DNA of 64,000 bases from Bugula neritina. Lineage: Eukaryota > Bryozoa > Gymnolaemata > Cheilostomatida > Bugulidae. This document shows, in pieces, positions 45,576 through 56,440 of this stretch (its first letter is position 1; every line of letters starts with the position of its first letter). Location of the stretch: NCBI GenBank assembly GCA_964035545.1, contig OZ037768.1, forward strand, positions 23,772,819 to 23,836,818, read 5' to 3'. The notes beneath the pieces were generated by a model that saw nothing but the letters and a program-made list of their open reading frames with translations, did not search any database and was not told the DNA's origin. The translations under genes were made by a program, and so were the position numbers.

Positions 45576-46908
45576 ATTCACACTTTGCTGTACCATACGC
45601 CGTAGCAGCGAATATCAACCATTTTTGTTAGCATCTGGACTGAATCGTACCCTGGTATAAAACACTCCTATTGGGCAGAGTTGATATGCTACTAAGATTT
45701 AAAGAACATTTTCAGCTAGTTTATTTTAATAGCTTATTGTTGATTTAATTTATCAATTCCATGACTTCAAAAGATTAAAAAATCTTTATTTGGCTTGTTT
45801 AAAGTAAGCCTAGCGTAAAAATCAAGCTTTCACCAATTGTAAAGTTTTTCTTTCACTAGACTGGGCTTGGGACTGCACTTCATCTGGGCCACGGGTACTA
45901 ATTCAATGGCAAGGCTAGAATGACTCAGTTTGACTCAGCTATATAGCTGGCTGCTGTCAGCTATTAAGCTCTCACATTAGAGAATAGCGGTTATTTTAAG
46001 CTATTTACAGCAAGTAGATGACAAATACAATTGGTAATCAGTATTCTACGAGGCATAGACCCACAAGGTAGCTATTTTGTTTTACATTATTCTATATTCA
46101 AGTTTTGTTCTTTTGATGATTTATAGTGTTGTAGCTTCAATGTAAATAATGATATTTCTTGTATTTATGTTTTTGTATTACTGCCAGTTGATCATGTATC
46201 ATATAGTTAACATTGTTTAATATGATAAAACAATGTTATGTTATGTAAAATGTAGATAAAAACTAATAGATATAAGAGTATTTTAATACTGCATAAGTGA
46301 AGTGTGTCAGGGTACAATGTACATGATCAAGGATTGCTGGATTGGTTCCTTGATTTTCAAGTTTATTTGTTTGAAATGCTAGAAATATAGTGTACACTTT
46401 TTTCCCCTCACTTCAAGAGCCTAAACGCCAAATAAAGTTTGGGTTTTGAGGTATTGATATGGTGTCACACCATTGTGATCAGAACGCCGTTGGTATTTGA
46501 GATTTGTTTAGCCTTTATAATTTTATTGAGACTATTTTCCAATTCAAAATTGGGTGTTACATATTTGAAGTTTAGCGTTGCTAAACAGGTACACTCCACC
46601 ATTATTAATTAATGATACCAGGTCTGCTAATAGACCAGGTCTGCATTAGTATATGCAGTACTATCAGTCTTTGTTGTTCTACCTTTTAGAATTATATAAC
46701 TCACACTATAAGTAGAATATATTTATCCTCTTGGTTAATAACATTTCTAATTTCACCAGAGTTGTTTTAATGTGTTCTGGTGATTGGTTCATATTTATGA
46801 GCCTGATATCTTTTAATGCTATTGTCTTGCACATTCAATTGTGTAATATTAACAGTGTCCATTTATTATATAGCGAAATTTTTTTATACTTCATTTTAGT
46901 ATAAAATA
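45576..46908. other. No gene recognised between TMEM199 and the element cluster
   Basis: AT-rich sequence with no supported exon. It may hold a decayed edge of the Polinton-like cluster, but I found no terminal inverted repeat. Confidence 0.4.
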
Positions 46909-47241
46909 TTATAATCTAATTAATTTTCTTGCCATTTGTTCAATGGCTATAGCTTGTCCACGCCCCTCTAAAATGTTACTAGTGGAAACATTGGGATTAT
47001 TAGGTTGTGTAAGAGTTTTAATAATGTTTTGACTTTCAGCGTTGAACGTTATATTTTGACTCTTTTGTCTCTTATTAGCTAGTTTGTCTATTCCACTAAC
47101 AATTTTTTCACCGGCTAAATCACCAGCCCTTTCAGCTGTAGATGCTATAATTTTCTTCCCAGCTTCAGTGACTGCTTTTCTCACCATTTCATTTCCAGCA
47201 ATGCGACTTACCTCTTGAGTGATTGTTAAATATTCCACCAC
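46909..47241 (-). pseudogene. Polinton/Maverick-associated small protein fragment
   Basis: An open frame of about 110 aa, alanine/lysine-rich (VTEAGKKIIASTAERAGDLA, EKIVSGIDKLANKRQKSQ). Alternating A/G/K helical repeats of this kind occur in proteins next to the PLA2-like gene of Maverick/adintovirus-like elements. Attribution rests on that resemblance and on the integrase and PLA2 remnants nearby on the same strand. Coding state is uncertain; no complete element surrounds it. Confidence 0.45.
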
Positions 47242-47332
47242 CGGGATAGTGCCAGCCAGCTAGTTCGACTCCGTCTATTGTATATAATCATTTGTTATAA
47301 GCATGACATCATTATTTTATACTGTTTTTGAT

Positions 47333-47640
47333 TAAACATTTCATTCTCAATAGCTCGTTTAATATTGCCACAATCTCGTTTTGAACAATGCCATTGTTAC
47401 CAGCTTGAACACTGGCCCGTAAGATTTTTGATCGATGGTAGACACCTGTTTTGACACCTTTTTTAAAGTCTGCAACCCTTGCTCTTTCGGGATACAGGTT
47501 TGCCCAGATTGGTCTAACTATATTTCTCCACCTGCTACTATTTTTATCCAGGATTCTGTTACTGCTTAATAAATTGCATTACTGTTGAGTAGGTCACTGT
47601 AGTTATTTGTATTATCATTAGTATGCTCTTGAGGATTTTT
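47333..47640 (-). pseudogene. Partial second copy of a Polinton-type protein (C-terminal part)
   Basis: The minus strand encodes SSRWRNIVRPIWANLYPERA and a tail ending GNNGIVQNEIVAILNELLRM, a pattern I associate with an uncharacterised protein of Maverick/Polinton elements. The DNA at about 47,455-47,645 is duplicated at about 48,418-48,625 with more than 90 percent identity by eye. Broken by stops and frame changes; described as debris only. Confidence 0.55.
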
Positions 47641-47645
47641 GCAAG

Positions 47646-48199
47646 TTAGAAAATATAGCAGTCCTTTCGTTGCGGGTAGTCTTTTTTAGTTACTTCAATT
47701 TTTGTTTTTGCTAATTCTTCCAGTCTCATGAAGGCTGCAGTCTTTTTACTTTCATTTACTCCATATGTGAATTTGGAAACATAGAACATCTCAAACATGA
47801 GGAATCCTAAAGACCACATATCAAACTTGTCTGTAACATCGGGTTCTGGTGCTGAGTTATATGGGGGTGTGCCCGCTCTCTCTAAGCTTTGCCCATCTGT
47901 TACTCTCCCACACAGGCCAAAATCTCCTAAAGCAACTTCTGGTTCATCCGGTACACTTGTATGGCTTCTCGACAGCATGATGTGTCCCGAGGTGTATCTG
48001 TAGAGGTGTATCTGTACGTTACTGCTGTGTACGCTTTTATACTCACACGGAGTACACTTGTATTTCTTCTCACTTCCTTTGTGGTGATGTTTTGAATGTT
48101 TCTTTAGTTCGTCAGGATAGCTGCATCTAAAGTCGCACTTTCCACATTTTATAGTTCTGGGAGCTTCTAGTTCAACTGGGAAAAAACTATTTTCTTCAG
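47646..48199 (-). CDS. Chimeric exon: C2H2 zinc finger + kinase activation half + Polinton tail
   Basis: On the minus strand an acceptor (TTGTTGCAG) at 48200 opens a frame of 183 codons that stays open to a stop at 47646-47648. It starts with zinc-finger sequence (KCGKCDFRCSYPDELKKHSK, then YKCTPCEYKSV). At GTACCGGATGAACC it passes into the kinase seen in the tandem array, entering just before the DFG motif (VALGDFGLCGRV). It continues through APEP and MWSLGFLMFEMF to LEELAKT, then switches to KIEVTKKD, the Polinton-type protein also present at 48,640. The typical linker EKPYKC is present but out of frame near the first junction. It lacks the catalytic HRD loop, so it cannot be a kinase. Whether it is transcribed is unknown; it may be a neutral rearrangement product. 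Confidence 0.6.
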
Positions 48200-48414
48200 C
48201 TGCAACAAGTTATTATGAGGATTCATGTAATAATGAGTATTACTCTACTGAAAAGGCTGAACACAAAGTAATAACCAAGATAAAATGTTTGTTCCAAAAA
48301 TACACATTCACATATCACTTGGAAGATATATTATCATTTTAACAAACTCTAAATAATTAGTCAAGTTGTATTAACTAGATTTTTAACCAATGGTAGAAAT
48401 ATAACGCCTTAACC

Positions 48415-48965
48415 TGTTCTGACACCTTTTTCTTAAAGTTTGCAACCCTTGCTCTTTCTGGATACAGGTTTGCCCAGATTGGTCTAACTATATTTCTCCA
48501 CCTGCTACTATTTTTATCCAGGATTCTTTTACTGCTTAATAAATTGCATTACTGTTGTTGAGTAGGTCACTGTAGTTATTTAAATCATCATTGGTATACT
48601 CTTGAGGGTTTCTGCAAGTTAGAAGATATTGCAGCGGTATTCTTTTTTAGTTACTTCAATTTTATTGTTACCAATTTTAACATTCTTGTCACCAATGATG
48701 TACTTGCTACCATCCCACTTCACCTTCAAACCATGGTAAAGCTTCTAAGAACTCATTTTGTGTATTTGTTATGCTTAATAAAGTGGGTTGTTGGTTCTCA
48801 TCCAACTGTTCTAAGGCACTTGTTGTTTTTGTTTGAGATTCTATTACTGGTGCAAAAAACTCTTGTACTATCGCAGCATTTAGCCTTTGGGCACTCTCGA
48901 CTCTAAAATGTTCAAGTCGATTTTTTCTAGCTATATGGTTTTGAACAATTATATCCTTTTCTTTA
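48415..48965 (-). pseudogene. Polinton-type uncharacterised protein, frameshifted
   Basis: Minus-strand frames spell VQNHIARKNRLEHFRVESAQ, then WDGSKYIIGDKNVKIGNNKI, then NPQEYTNDDLNNYSDL and RWRNIVRPIW, in order but in different frames with stops between. The YTNDDLNNY...RPIW arrangement is one I associate with a conserved unknown protein of Maverick/Polinton elements. No restored reading is given. Part of it is duplicated at 47,333-47,640. Confidence 0.55.
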
Positions 48966-49099
48966 GGATCTTTTATATTTATTTTTGGCGTTTATTATAT
49001 GAACATAAATTGTGTCCAGAGGTGGACACAAATATGTCCAGAGGTAGACACAAATGTGTCTATGCAGAGGTTCTTATACATTTTTTAAAGTATCTAAAC

Positions 49100-49900
49100 T
49101 AGCCCATGAATTTTGTGACTCTGGATACCCCATCCGCTTTACAAATGCCTTTTTACCTTTCTTTTTAATGACACACTCTATTTCTATATATTTTTTGATT
49201 TGCCTTTTGTAATTCCTGGCCGTGAAAAGAACCTTGAATGTCTCCACCTGATGAATCTATAGTTTTGCATGTGGTTGGATTAGTGTACAGTACTTTACTT
49301 ATTGTAAAGACTTATTTCGTCCATTTAGGAGTGTACTCTTTTTCAAATATAGTCTTTTTACATGGTATGCGCACACTATCACCAACGGCAAACTTTTGTT
49401 CATTAGGCTCTGGTAGATTAGGATATAACTTCACACACACTTTACTCACATTGGAGAGGAGGCTAGCTTCTGTGAGTGTCATTCTTATGGACGGGTGTCT
49501 GGTTTCGTTATAAGATTTAGTTGAATCATTCATCACATTTATATATTTATAAGTATTGTTCACTGAAAAACATTTAAACATTTGCTCTTTCATAGTTCTA
49601 TTCCACCTCTCTACTACACTGGACTTTTCTTCATTCTCCGTAGAATATAAGTCTACCAACTGTTCAATATCCTTATAAAATTCCTTACCCTTATCCCAAA
49701 TTAATTGTGCGCTTTAAAAATCTTTTCATGAGCTGTTGCAACAGCTCTACTAGTTTCATTTTTAATGGAACCATCCAGCCGTACTTGGAATTAACACATC
49801 TATTACGGTTACAAATACTTATAGTCATTTTCTTCAGTGAATCCTGTCATGTCAACAAATCAGCAGCCTAAATGTCATCGACATGCACACTTCTTTTTCT
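49100..49900 (-). pseudogene. Maverick/Polinton-type integrase with chromodomain tail, degenerate
   Basis: A retroviral-type (DDE) integrase remnant. The best preserved frame (49312-49659) contains the hallmark YSTENEEKSSVVERWNRT, covering the third catalytic acidic residue, and YNETRHPSIRMTL. Upstream DNA retains a WDKGKEF stretch but is broken by stops. Downstream, past a stop at 49,312, frames resembling a chromodomain (KRMGYPESQNSW) are still legible. Several frameshifts and stops show it is inactive. Function in a live element: integration of the element DNA. Confidence 0.75.
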
Positions 49901-49929
49901 GCAATATTTTTCTTTCCCTGGCTTATGCA

Positions 49930-50346
49930 GTTTGTTGGTTAGTTCATTAGTCTATTTTAGTTTGTTTTAATTTCTCATCCAAGGCGTTTTTAGCTCCTAT
50001 GATTGCTTTGGCGATAATAATGTGTCTTTTTTCAGAGGCTAAAGGATTTCCAACATTATTTAATTCTTCAAGCATTTTAGCATCACAAACCATGTTTCTA
50101 GTTTTTCTATTCCTATATGACGTGCATAACACATGTCATGTCTGTAGGCAATTTCATCATCCCGATCTACGGGTCTACTCCAGTTTCTTGGTGTCAAGTC
50201 CACGTTTAATCGTTTATTTGTGTTTGGCCCTAAAAATTTGTGTCCGAGATAATGCAACTCAATTCTACCTTCCCCCTGCAGGGTTTTTTCTCCTTATCAA
50301 AAGTAAACTTTTTTCCTCCACATTTTCTACATTTGCCATATCCCAT
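49930..50346 (-). pseudogene. Phospholipase A2-like protein of adintovirus/Polinton type, copy 1
   Basis: Minus-strand sequence starts MGYGKCRKCGGKK (a CxxC pair). After a frameshift in a homopolymer stretch near 50,285 it continues HYLGHKFLGPNT, a calcium-loop-like GP element, and PVDRDDEIAYRHDMCY with the HD catalytic pair seen in parvovirus-type PLA2 domains. A C-terminal portion ends AIIGAKNALDEKLKQ. The frame shifts near 50,100 and 50,285, so it is not intact. Such domains occur in Maverick/adintovirus-like elements. Annotated as an old element copy; no repaired sequence is given. Confidence 0.65.
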
Positions 50347-53265
50347 TGTATCACTTACAATAAAACTGATTACAAACCAATCCTCATGGGTTTAGATTTT
50401 GCTTTTTACAATCATAGTGTAAAGTTATATCTTTATATTATTTGTATTTGGTTTACTAAATTTAACAATAAGACTGAAAGTACTGGGTAAATGCTTTATT
50501 TTTTATTGTAAAATTTCACTAATTATGTATTTTCATGAAGAAAACTTTTTGAAATGAGTTTTGCTATTCTCACATTCTTTATTATTTTCTTATGGCTGTT
50601 TGACAAACACAGATACTCTTATCCCTTTAATTGCTAAATGTCACTTAACACGTTCAGTTTCTTAACGAGTCAGCTCTTCTAGTATCTCTTCTGAAGAAAT
50701 ACGCTGTTTAGGGTCTATTTCCAGACACTTTATTACCATATTTTTGATTTTCCGCTGCTTTACGTTGGTTCCAACAAACTGTTTGAAATCTTCAACACGG
50801 CTTGTTTTTGCTAATTCTTCCAGTCTCATGAAGGCTGCAGTCTTTTTACTTTCATTTACTCCATATGTGAATTTGGAAACATAGAACATCTCAAACATGA
50901 GGAATCCTAAAGACCACATATCAAACTTGTCTGTAACATTGGGTTCTGGTGCAGAGTTATATGGGGGTGTGCCCCCTCTCTCTAAGCTTTTCCCATCTGT
51001 TACTCTCCCACACAGGCCAAAATCTCCTAAAGCAACTCCTGGTTCATCCGGATTATTAGGATTCCCGTTTATCAGAATATTTCCAGGTTTCAAGTCACGG
51101 TGGACGTAGCCTTTAGAGTGTATAAATGCGAGAGCTCTGCATATGCCAGTGAGAATAGAGGAAATCTCATTGCGTGATGGAGGGTCGTCTGATCTGTCAT
51201 AGCATCTATCTTCTAGACTCTTATCATATAAACTCATTACTATGTAGAATCTCAAACCTAAACACACACAAATATATTAGAACTGTTAAGAGGAATGATT
51301 CTGTAGTAGGAATGTCAGTATGATAGTGAGGATACTCATTATACAATCAAAGTCTGTTGACTGCTTTTATGAAAAGTTACATCAAAAAGTAAACATAAAC
51401 TATAAATTATCTGTATAAATCTGGCAACTTGGTAACTATAACTTTGGAAATCCTGTTTTTGTAAACATATGTTGATAGTAATTTGTATAGCCAAAAGCTG
51501 TTCTAAATATATGTAACAGCACTGACTGCAACGGCAGCTCCTGTTGTTTTAACTTAGAATTTGTTATCTTATGCATATCTAAACTTTCGACATAATCTAA
51601 TAATACAATCTTTTCTGGCTGACTTAAGCTGATATTATAAAAAATATCACTAAAAACTAGCTGCAGCTATTTATTGGTGATAAGAGACAGGAAATGACAT
51701 ACCCTTGGCAGTTGTCAGGCAGCGCTTCATTTGTGACGTTATTTGTTTATCATCTTCAATGAAATCGATAAGACTTTCTGGGTCCATGTGAGTTTCCCAA
51801 TCAGGATCATCGTAGGGGGGTCTCACCCAACTCTCATAGCATCTCACAATGTTGGGGTGGTGCATCTCCTCTGAAGACTGTAACACTGCCTCTTGGCATG
51901 CCATGAGAAAGTCGAAAACCGCCTCGGTGTCATGCTTTACTGACTGTGTACGTCTGTTAATCACAGCTCTAGTGTCTGCGTAGTCAGTTTTCAAGTTCAA
52001 CTCTATCTCTTTAACTGCCACTACTTGGAGATCTTCCATTCTCATCATTTTAAGCACTTTACCATAAGCTCCTCGTTTTGGTTTTGCATCTGGAATTTCT
52101 ACATAATTCTTATCCAAATGAGATGTTCTAGTTCCTTCATCATCCACCTCATCCGGATGTATGTTGTCCTTTATCAGCTTTTTAACTGCTTCCCTTATAT
52201 CCTCTGAGAAATTCATATTTGTCTATGAATTGGAAACCTGCAGCTCAGAAATACTTGTTTTTGCTAGTCACTCTAACATGTAACTGAGTTGCCTATGCTT
52301 ACAGCGCACTACAAGAGTGTCCCTGTTATTGATTAAAAGTCTAATATTGTATGAAGGGAAATCCCCATAATGAATAACTAAATCCTGAATAGAGTAGTTA
52401 CACAATCGCTCCACACGTTGGCTATGATCATTGAAGGACAACGTGAGAGTCGCATTCCATGCATGAAATAACTAATGTTGAATCAGCATCTTCAAGCATT
52501 TAGCTCAGGCTTTCTAAGTTAGTAAAATATAAATGTTTTGAACATTGGTTGCTCTGCCAATACAACATATGAGTACTAAAATAACATGATGCTGTTATTG
52601 TTGTATTTATACTACGCTAATGTAATGTGCATGACATTGCGGCATGCAGTTATGTAACCTGTTTTGTAAATATTATAATGGTTGTGCTATTTTCCTTTAT
52701 GTCCTAAATCTTTGTGGTTTGTATATATTGTCAGATGTGTTTGCAGTGATCAGTTGTGCTTTCTAAAAAAAGATATTTTATTGAGCTTTAAATATAATAA
52801 TACTATTACAAGCTATTTCGGCATTAATCAGTGGTAGAAATATGGCAGTCAGGGTGTCGGATTTAGTGAAAAATTATGAGGACAGTTCGGTTAGTGGAGA
52901 ATTTACTGAGTGGTGAAAGAAGCTGGAGCTAGTAGCAAAGTTGCAGAAAGTAGAAGATCTTGCCTCGTTCCTGCCATTTATACTTGGCAGGTCCAGCATT
53001 TGCTGCATGTGTATAAATAGTAAATCAGACTTCTCTAAGTTAAAGGCTGAGCTGATGCCGTCATTCTGTGAGAGCAGTTACAGTGCTTGCGATCAACTTA
53101 GAACAAGAAGTCTAAAAGAAGGTGAAGCTGTAGATGTCTATGTAGCTGAGTTGAGAAGGCTAGTAACACTGTTGGGTCAGAAAACTCCAGAGCCTTTACT
53201 GAAATGTGCATTTATTGCTGGTTTGCCAGTGGATGTTGCTATACAAATAAAATCTGTCGCTGCTG
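50095..53265. repeat. Tandem duplication unit A (3.17 kb)
   Basis: Contains part of the PLA2-like gene, a complete two-exon kinase gene (minus), and the truncated gag (plus). The unit begins at TTTCTAGTTTTTCTAT inside the PLA2 sequence; the same 16 bases form the junction where gag sequence meets PLA2 sequence at 53266 and 56429. Near-identical to unit B by eye. Confidence 0.9.
50662..52216 (-). CDS. Protein kinase, eIF2-alpha-kinase-like (array copy A)
   Basis: Two coding exons, minus strand: 51703-52216 and 50662-51257, with GT-AG intron; 1110 nt, 369 aa. N-lobe: RGAYGKVLKM (glycine loop with its first Gly replaced), catalytic lysine in VVAVKEIEL, and HHPNIVRCYESWVRPPYDD, resembling the HPNIVRYYNAW stretch of PERK/HRI/GCN2. 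An acidic insert (MDPESLIDFIEDDKQ) precedes the hinge FYIVMSLY. C-lobe: HSKGYVHRDLKPGNILI, LGDFGLCGRV, SAPEPNVTDKFDMWSLGF, then a C-terminal helix ending SSEEILEELTR. All catalytic residues are present. The intron argues for a host-type gene rather than a processed viral gene. It sits between Polinton and gag fragments. Subfamily assignment to the eIF2-alpha kinases is tentative. Confidence 0.85.
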
Positions 53266-53280
53266 TTTCTAGTTTTTCTA
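52842..53280 (+). pseudogene. Retrotransposon gag fragment, copy A
   Basis: A gag-like frame starting ATGGCAGTCAGGGTG, with an in-frame TGA at 52914-52916. It then reads SKSDFSKLKAELMPSFC and EAVDVYVAELRRLVTLLGQK, typical of the matrix/capsid region of Ty3-like LTR elements. It stops at the duplication junction (about 53,266), running into PLA2-like DNA. The same internal stop is present in copy B, so the damage predates the duplication. Confidence 0.7.
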
Positions 53281-56200
53281 TCCCTATATGACATCATAAC
53301 ACAAGTCATGTCTATAGGAAATTTCATCATCACGATCCACGGGTCTACTCCAGTCTTTTGGTGTCAAGTCCACGTTTAATCGTTTATTTGTATTTGGCCC
53401 TAAAAATTTGTGTCCGAGATAATGCAACTCAATTCTACCTTCCCCCTGCAGGGTTTTTTTTCTCAACAAAAGTACACTTTTTCCTCCACATTTTCTACAC
53501 CTGCCATATCCCATTGAATCACTTGCATATCACTTATAATAAAATTGATTACAAACCAATCCTGATGGGTTTAGATTTTGCTTTTTACAATCACAGTGTA
53601 AAGTTATATCTTTATATTATTTGTATTTGGTTTACTAAATTTAACAATAAGACTGAGAGTACTGAGTAAATGCTTTATTTTTTATTGTAAAATTTCACTA
53701 ATTATGTATTTTCATGAAGAAAACTTTTTAAAATGAGTTTTGCTATTCTCACATTCTTCATTATTTTCCTATGGCTGTTTGACAAACACAGATACTCTTA
53801 TCCCTTTAATTGCCAAATGTCACTTAACACCTTCAGTTTCTTAACGAGTCAGCTCTTCTAGTATCTCTTCTGAAGAAATACGCTGTTTGGGATCCATTTC
53901 CAGACACTTTATTACCATATTTTTGATTTTCCGCTGCTTTACGTTGGTTCCAACAAACTGTTTAAAATCTTCAACACGGCTTGTTTTTGCTAATTCTTCC
54001 AGTCTCATGAAGGCTGCAGTTTTTTTACTTTCATTTACTCCATATGTGAATTTGGAAACAAAGAACATCTCAAACATGAGGAATCCTAAAGACCACATAT
54101 CAAACTTGTCTGTAACATTAGGTTCTGGTGCTGAGTTATATGGGGGTGTGCCCGCTCTCTCTAAGCTTTGCCCATCGGCTACTCTCCCACACAGGCCAAA
54201 ATCCCCTAAAGCAACTTCTGGTTCATCTGGATTATTAGGATTCCCGTTTATCAGAATATTTCCAGGTTTCAAGTCACGGTGGACATAGCCTTTAGAGTGT
54301 ATAAATGCGAGAGCTCTGCATATGCCAGTGAGAATTGAGGAAATCTCAAGACGTGATGGAGGGTCGTCTGATCTGTCATAGCATCTATCTTCTAGACTCT
54401 TATCATACAAACTCATAACTATGTAGAATCTCAAACCTAAACACACACAAATATATTAGAAATGTTAGGAGGAATGATTCTGTAGTAGGAATGTCAGTAT
54501 GATAGTGAGAATACTTGTTATACACTCAAAGTCTGTTAACTGCTATTATGAAAACTTACCTCAAAAAGTAAACATAAACTATAGAATATCTGTATAAATC
54601 TGGCAACTTGGTAACTATAACTTTGGAAATCCTGTTTTTGTAAACATATGTTGATAGTAATTTGTATTAGCCAAAAGCTGTTCTGAATATATAACTGCAA
54701 CGGCAGCTCCTGTTGTTTTAACTTAGAATTTGTTATCTTATGCATATCTAAACTTTCGACATAATCTAATAATACAATCTTTTCCGGCTGACTTAAGCTA
54801 ATATTATAAAAAATATCACTAAAAACTAGCTGCAGCTATTTATTGGTGATAAGAGACAAGAAATGACATACCCTTGGCAGTTGTCAGGCAGCGTTTCATT
54901 TGTGATGTTATTTGTTTATCATCTTCAATGAAATCGATAAGACTTTCTGGGTCCATGTGAGTTTCCCACTCAGGATCATCGTAGGGGGGTCTCACCCAAC
55001 TCTCATAGCATCTCACAATGTTGGGGTGGTGCATCTCCTCTGAAGACTGTAACACTGCCTCTTGGCATGCCATGAGAAAGTCGAAAACCGCCTCGGTGTC
55101 ATGCTTTACTGACTGTGTACGTCTGTTAATCACAGCTCTAGTGTCTGCGTAGTCAGTTTTCAAGTTCAACTCTATCTCTTTAACTGCCACTACTTGGAGA
55201 TCTTCCATTCTCATCATTTTAAGCACTTTACCATAAGCTCCTCGTTTTGGTTCTGCATCTGGAATTTCTACATAATTCTTATCCAAATGAGATGTTCTAG
55301 TTCCTTCATCATCCACCTCATCCGGATGTATGTTGTCCTTCATCAGCTTTTTAACTGCTTCCCTTATATCCTCTGAGAAATTCATATTTGTTTATGAATT
55401 GGAAACCTGCAGCTCAGAAATACTTGTTTTGCTACTCACTCAAACATGTAAGTGCCTATGCTTACTACTCACTACGATAGTGTCTCTGTTATTGATTAAA
55501 AGCCTGATATTGTATGAAGGGAAATCCCCATAATGAATAAGTAAATCCCGAATAGAGTAGTTGCGCAATTGCTCCACACGTTGGCTATGATCATTGAAGC
55601 GCAACGTGAGAGTCGCATTCCATGCATGAAATAACTAATGTTGAATCAGCATCTTCAAGCATTTAGCTCAGGCTTTCTAAGTTAGTAAAATATAAATGTT
55701 TTGAACATTGGTTGCTCTGCCAATACAACATATGAGTACTAAAATAACATGATGCTGTTATTGTTGTATTTATACTACGCTAATGTAATGTGCATGACAT
55801 TGCGGCATGCAGTTATGTAACCTGTTTTGTAAATATTATAATGGTTGTGCTATTTTCCTTTATGTCCTAAATCTTTGTGGTTTGTATATATTGTCAGATG
55901 TGTTTGCAGTGATCAGTTGTGCTTTCTAAAAAAAGATATTTTATTGAGCTTTAAATATAATAATACTATTACAAGCTATTTCGGCATTAATCAGTGGTAG
56001 AAATATGGCAGTCAGGGTGTCGGATTTAGTGAAAAATTATGAGGACAGTTCGGTTAGTGGAGAATTTACTGAGTGGTGAAAGAAGCTGGAGCTAGTAGCA
56101 AAGTTGCAGAAAGTAGAAGATCTTGCCTCGTTCCTGCCATTTATACTTGGCAGGTCCAGCATTTGCTGCATGTGTATAAATAGTAAATCAGACTTCTCTA

Positions 56201-56428
56201 AGTTAAAGGCTGAGCTGATGCCGTCATTCTGTGAGAGCAGTTACAGTGCTTGCGATCAACTTAGAACAAGAAGTCTAAAAGAAGGTGAAGCTGTAGATGT
56301 CTATGTAGCTGAGTTGAGAAGGCTAGTAACACTGTTGGGTCAGAAAACTCCAGAGCCTTTACTGAAATGTGCATTTATTGCTGGTTTGCCAATGGATGTT
56401 GCTACACAAATAAAATCTGTCGCTGCTG
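53266..56428. repeat. Tandem duplication unit B (3.16 kb)
   Basis: Head-to-tail copy of unit A. It begins with a truncated PLA2-like fragment (53284-53514, minus) cut at the junction, followed by the kinase gene (53841-55385) and gag fragment (56004-56440). Few differences from unit A, so the duplication is recent or the copies are homogenised by gene conversion. Confidence 0.9.
53841..55385 (-). CDS. Protein kinase, eIF2-alpha-kinase-like (array copy B)
   Basis: Two coding exons, minus strand: 54872-55385 and 53841-54436; 369 aa, same architecture as copy A with scattered replacements (for example SRLEISS for SRNEISS, and KMDPKQR-type changes near the end). Lysine (VAVKEIEL), HRDLKPGN, GDFG and APEP are all intact, so both copies are potentially active kinases. 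The intron between the lobes differs from copy A by small indels (a short deletion near 54,690), consistent with slightly older divergence in the non-coding part. The gene lies between the truncated PLA2-like fragment and the gag fragment. Confidence 0.85.
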
Positions 56429-56440
56429 TTTCTAGTTTTT
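56005..56440 (+). pseudogene. Retrotransposon gag fragment, copy B
   Basis: Same as copy A, with the shared in-frame TGA and truncation at the next junction; small differences (LPMDVATQ versus LPVDVAIQ). No reverse transcriptase or LTR is visible nearby, so only the gag portion was caught in the duplicated unit. Confidence 0.7.

Noticed and set aside
52025-52207. Plus-strand frames opposite the kinase exons (also at 53,887, 50,897 and 55,194)
   Set aside because: Antisense shadows of the kinase coding exons.
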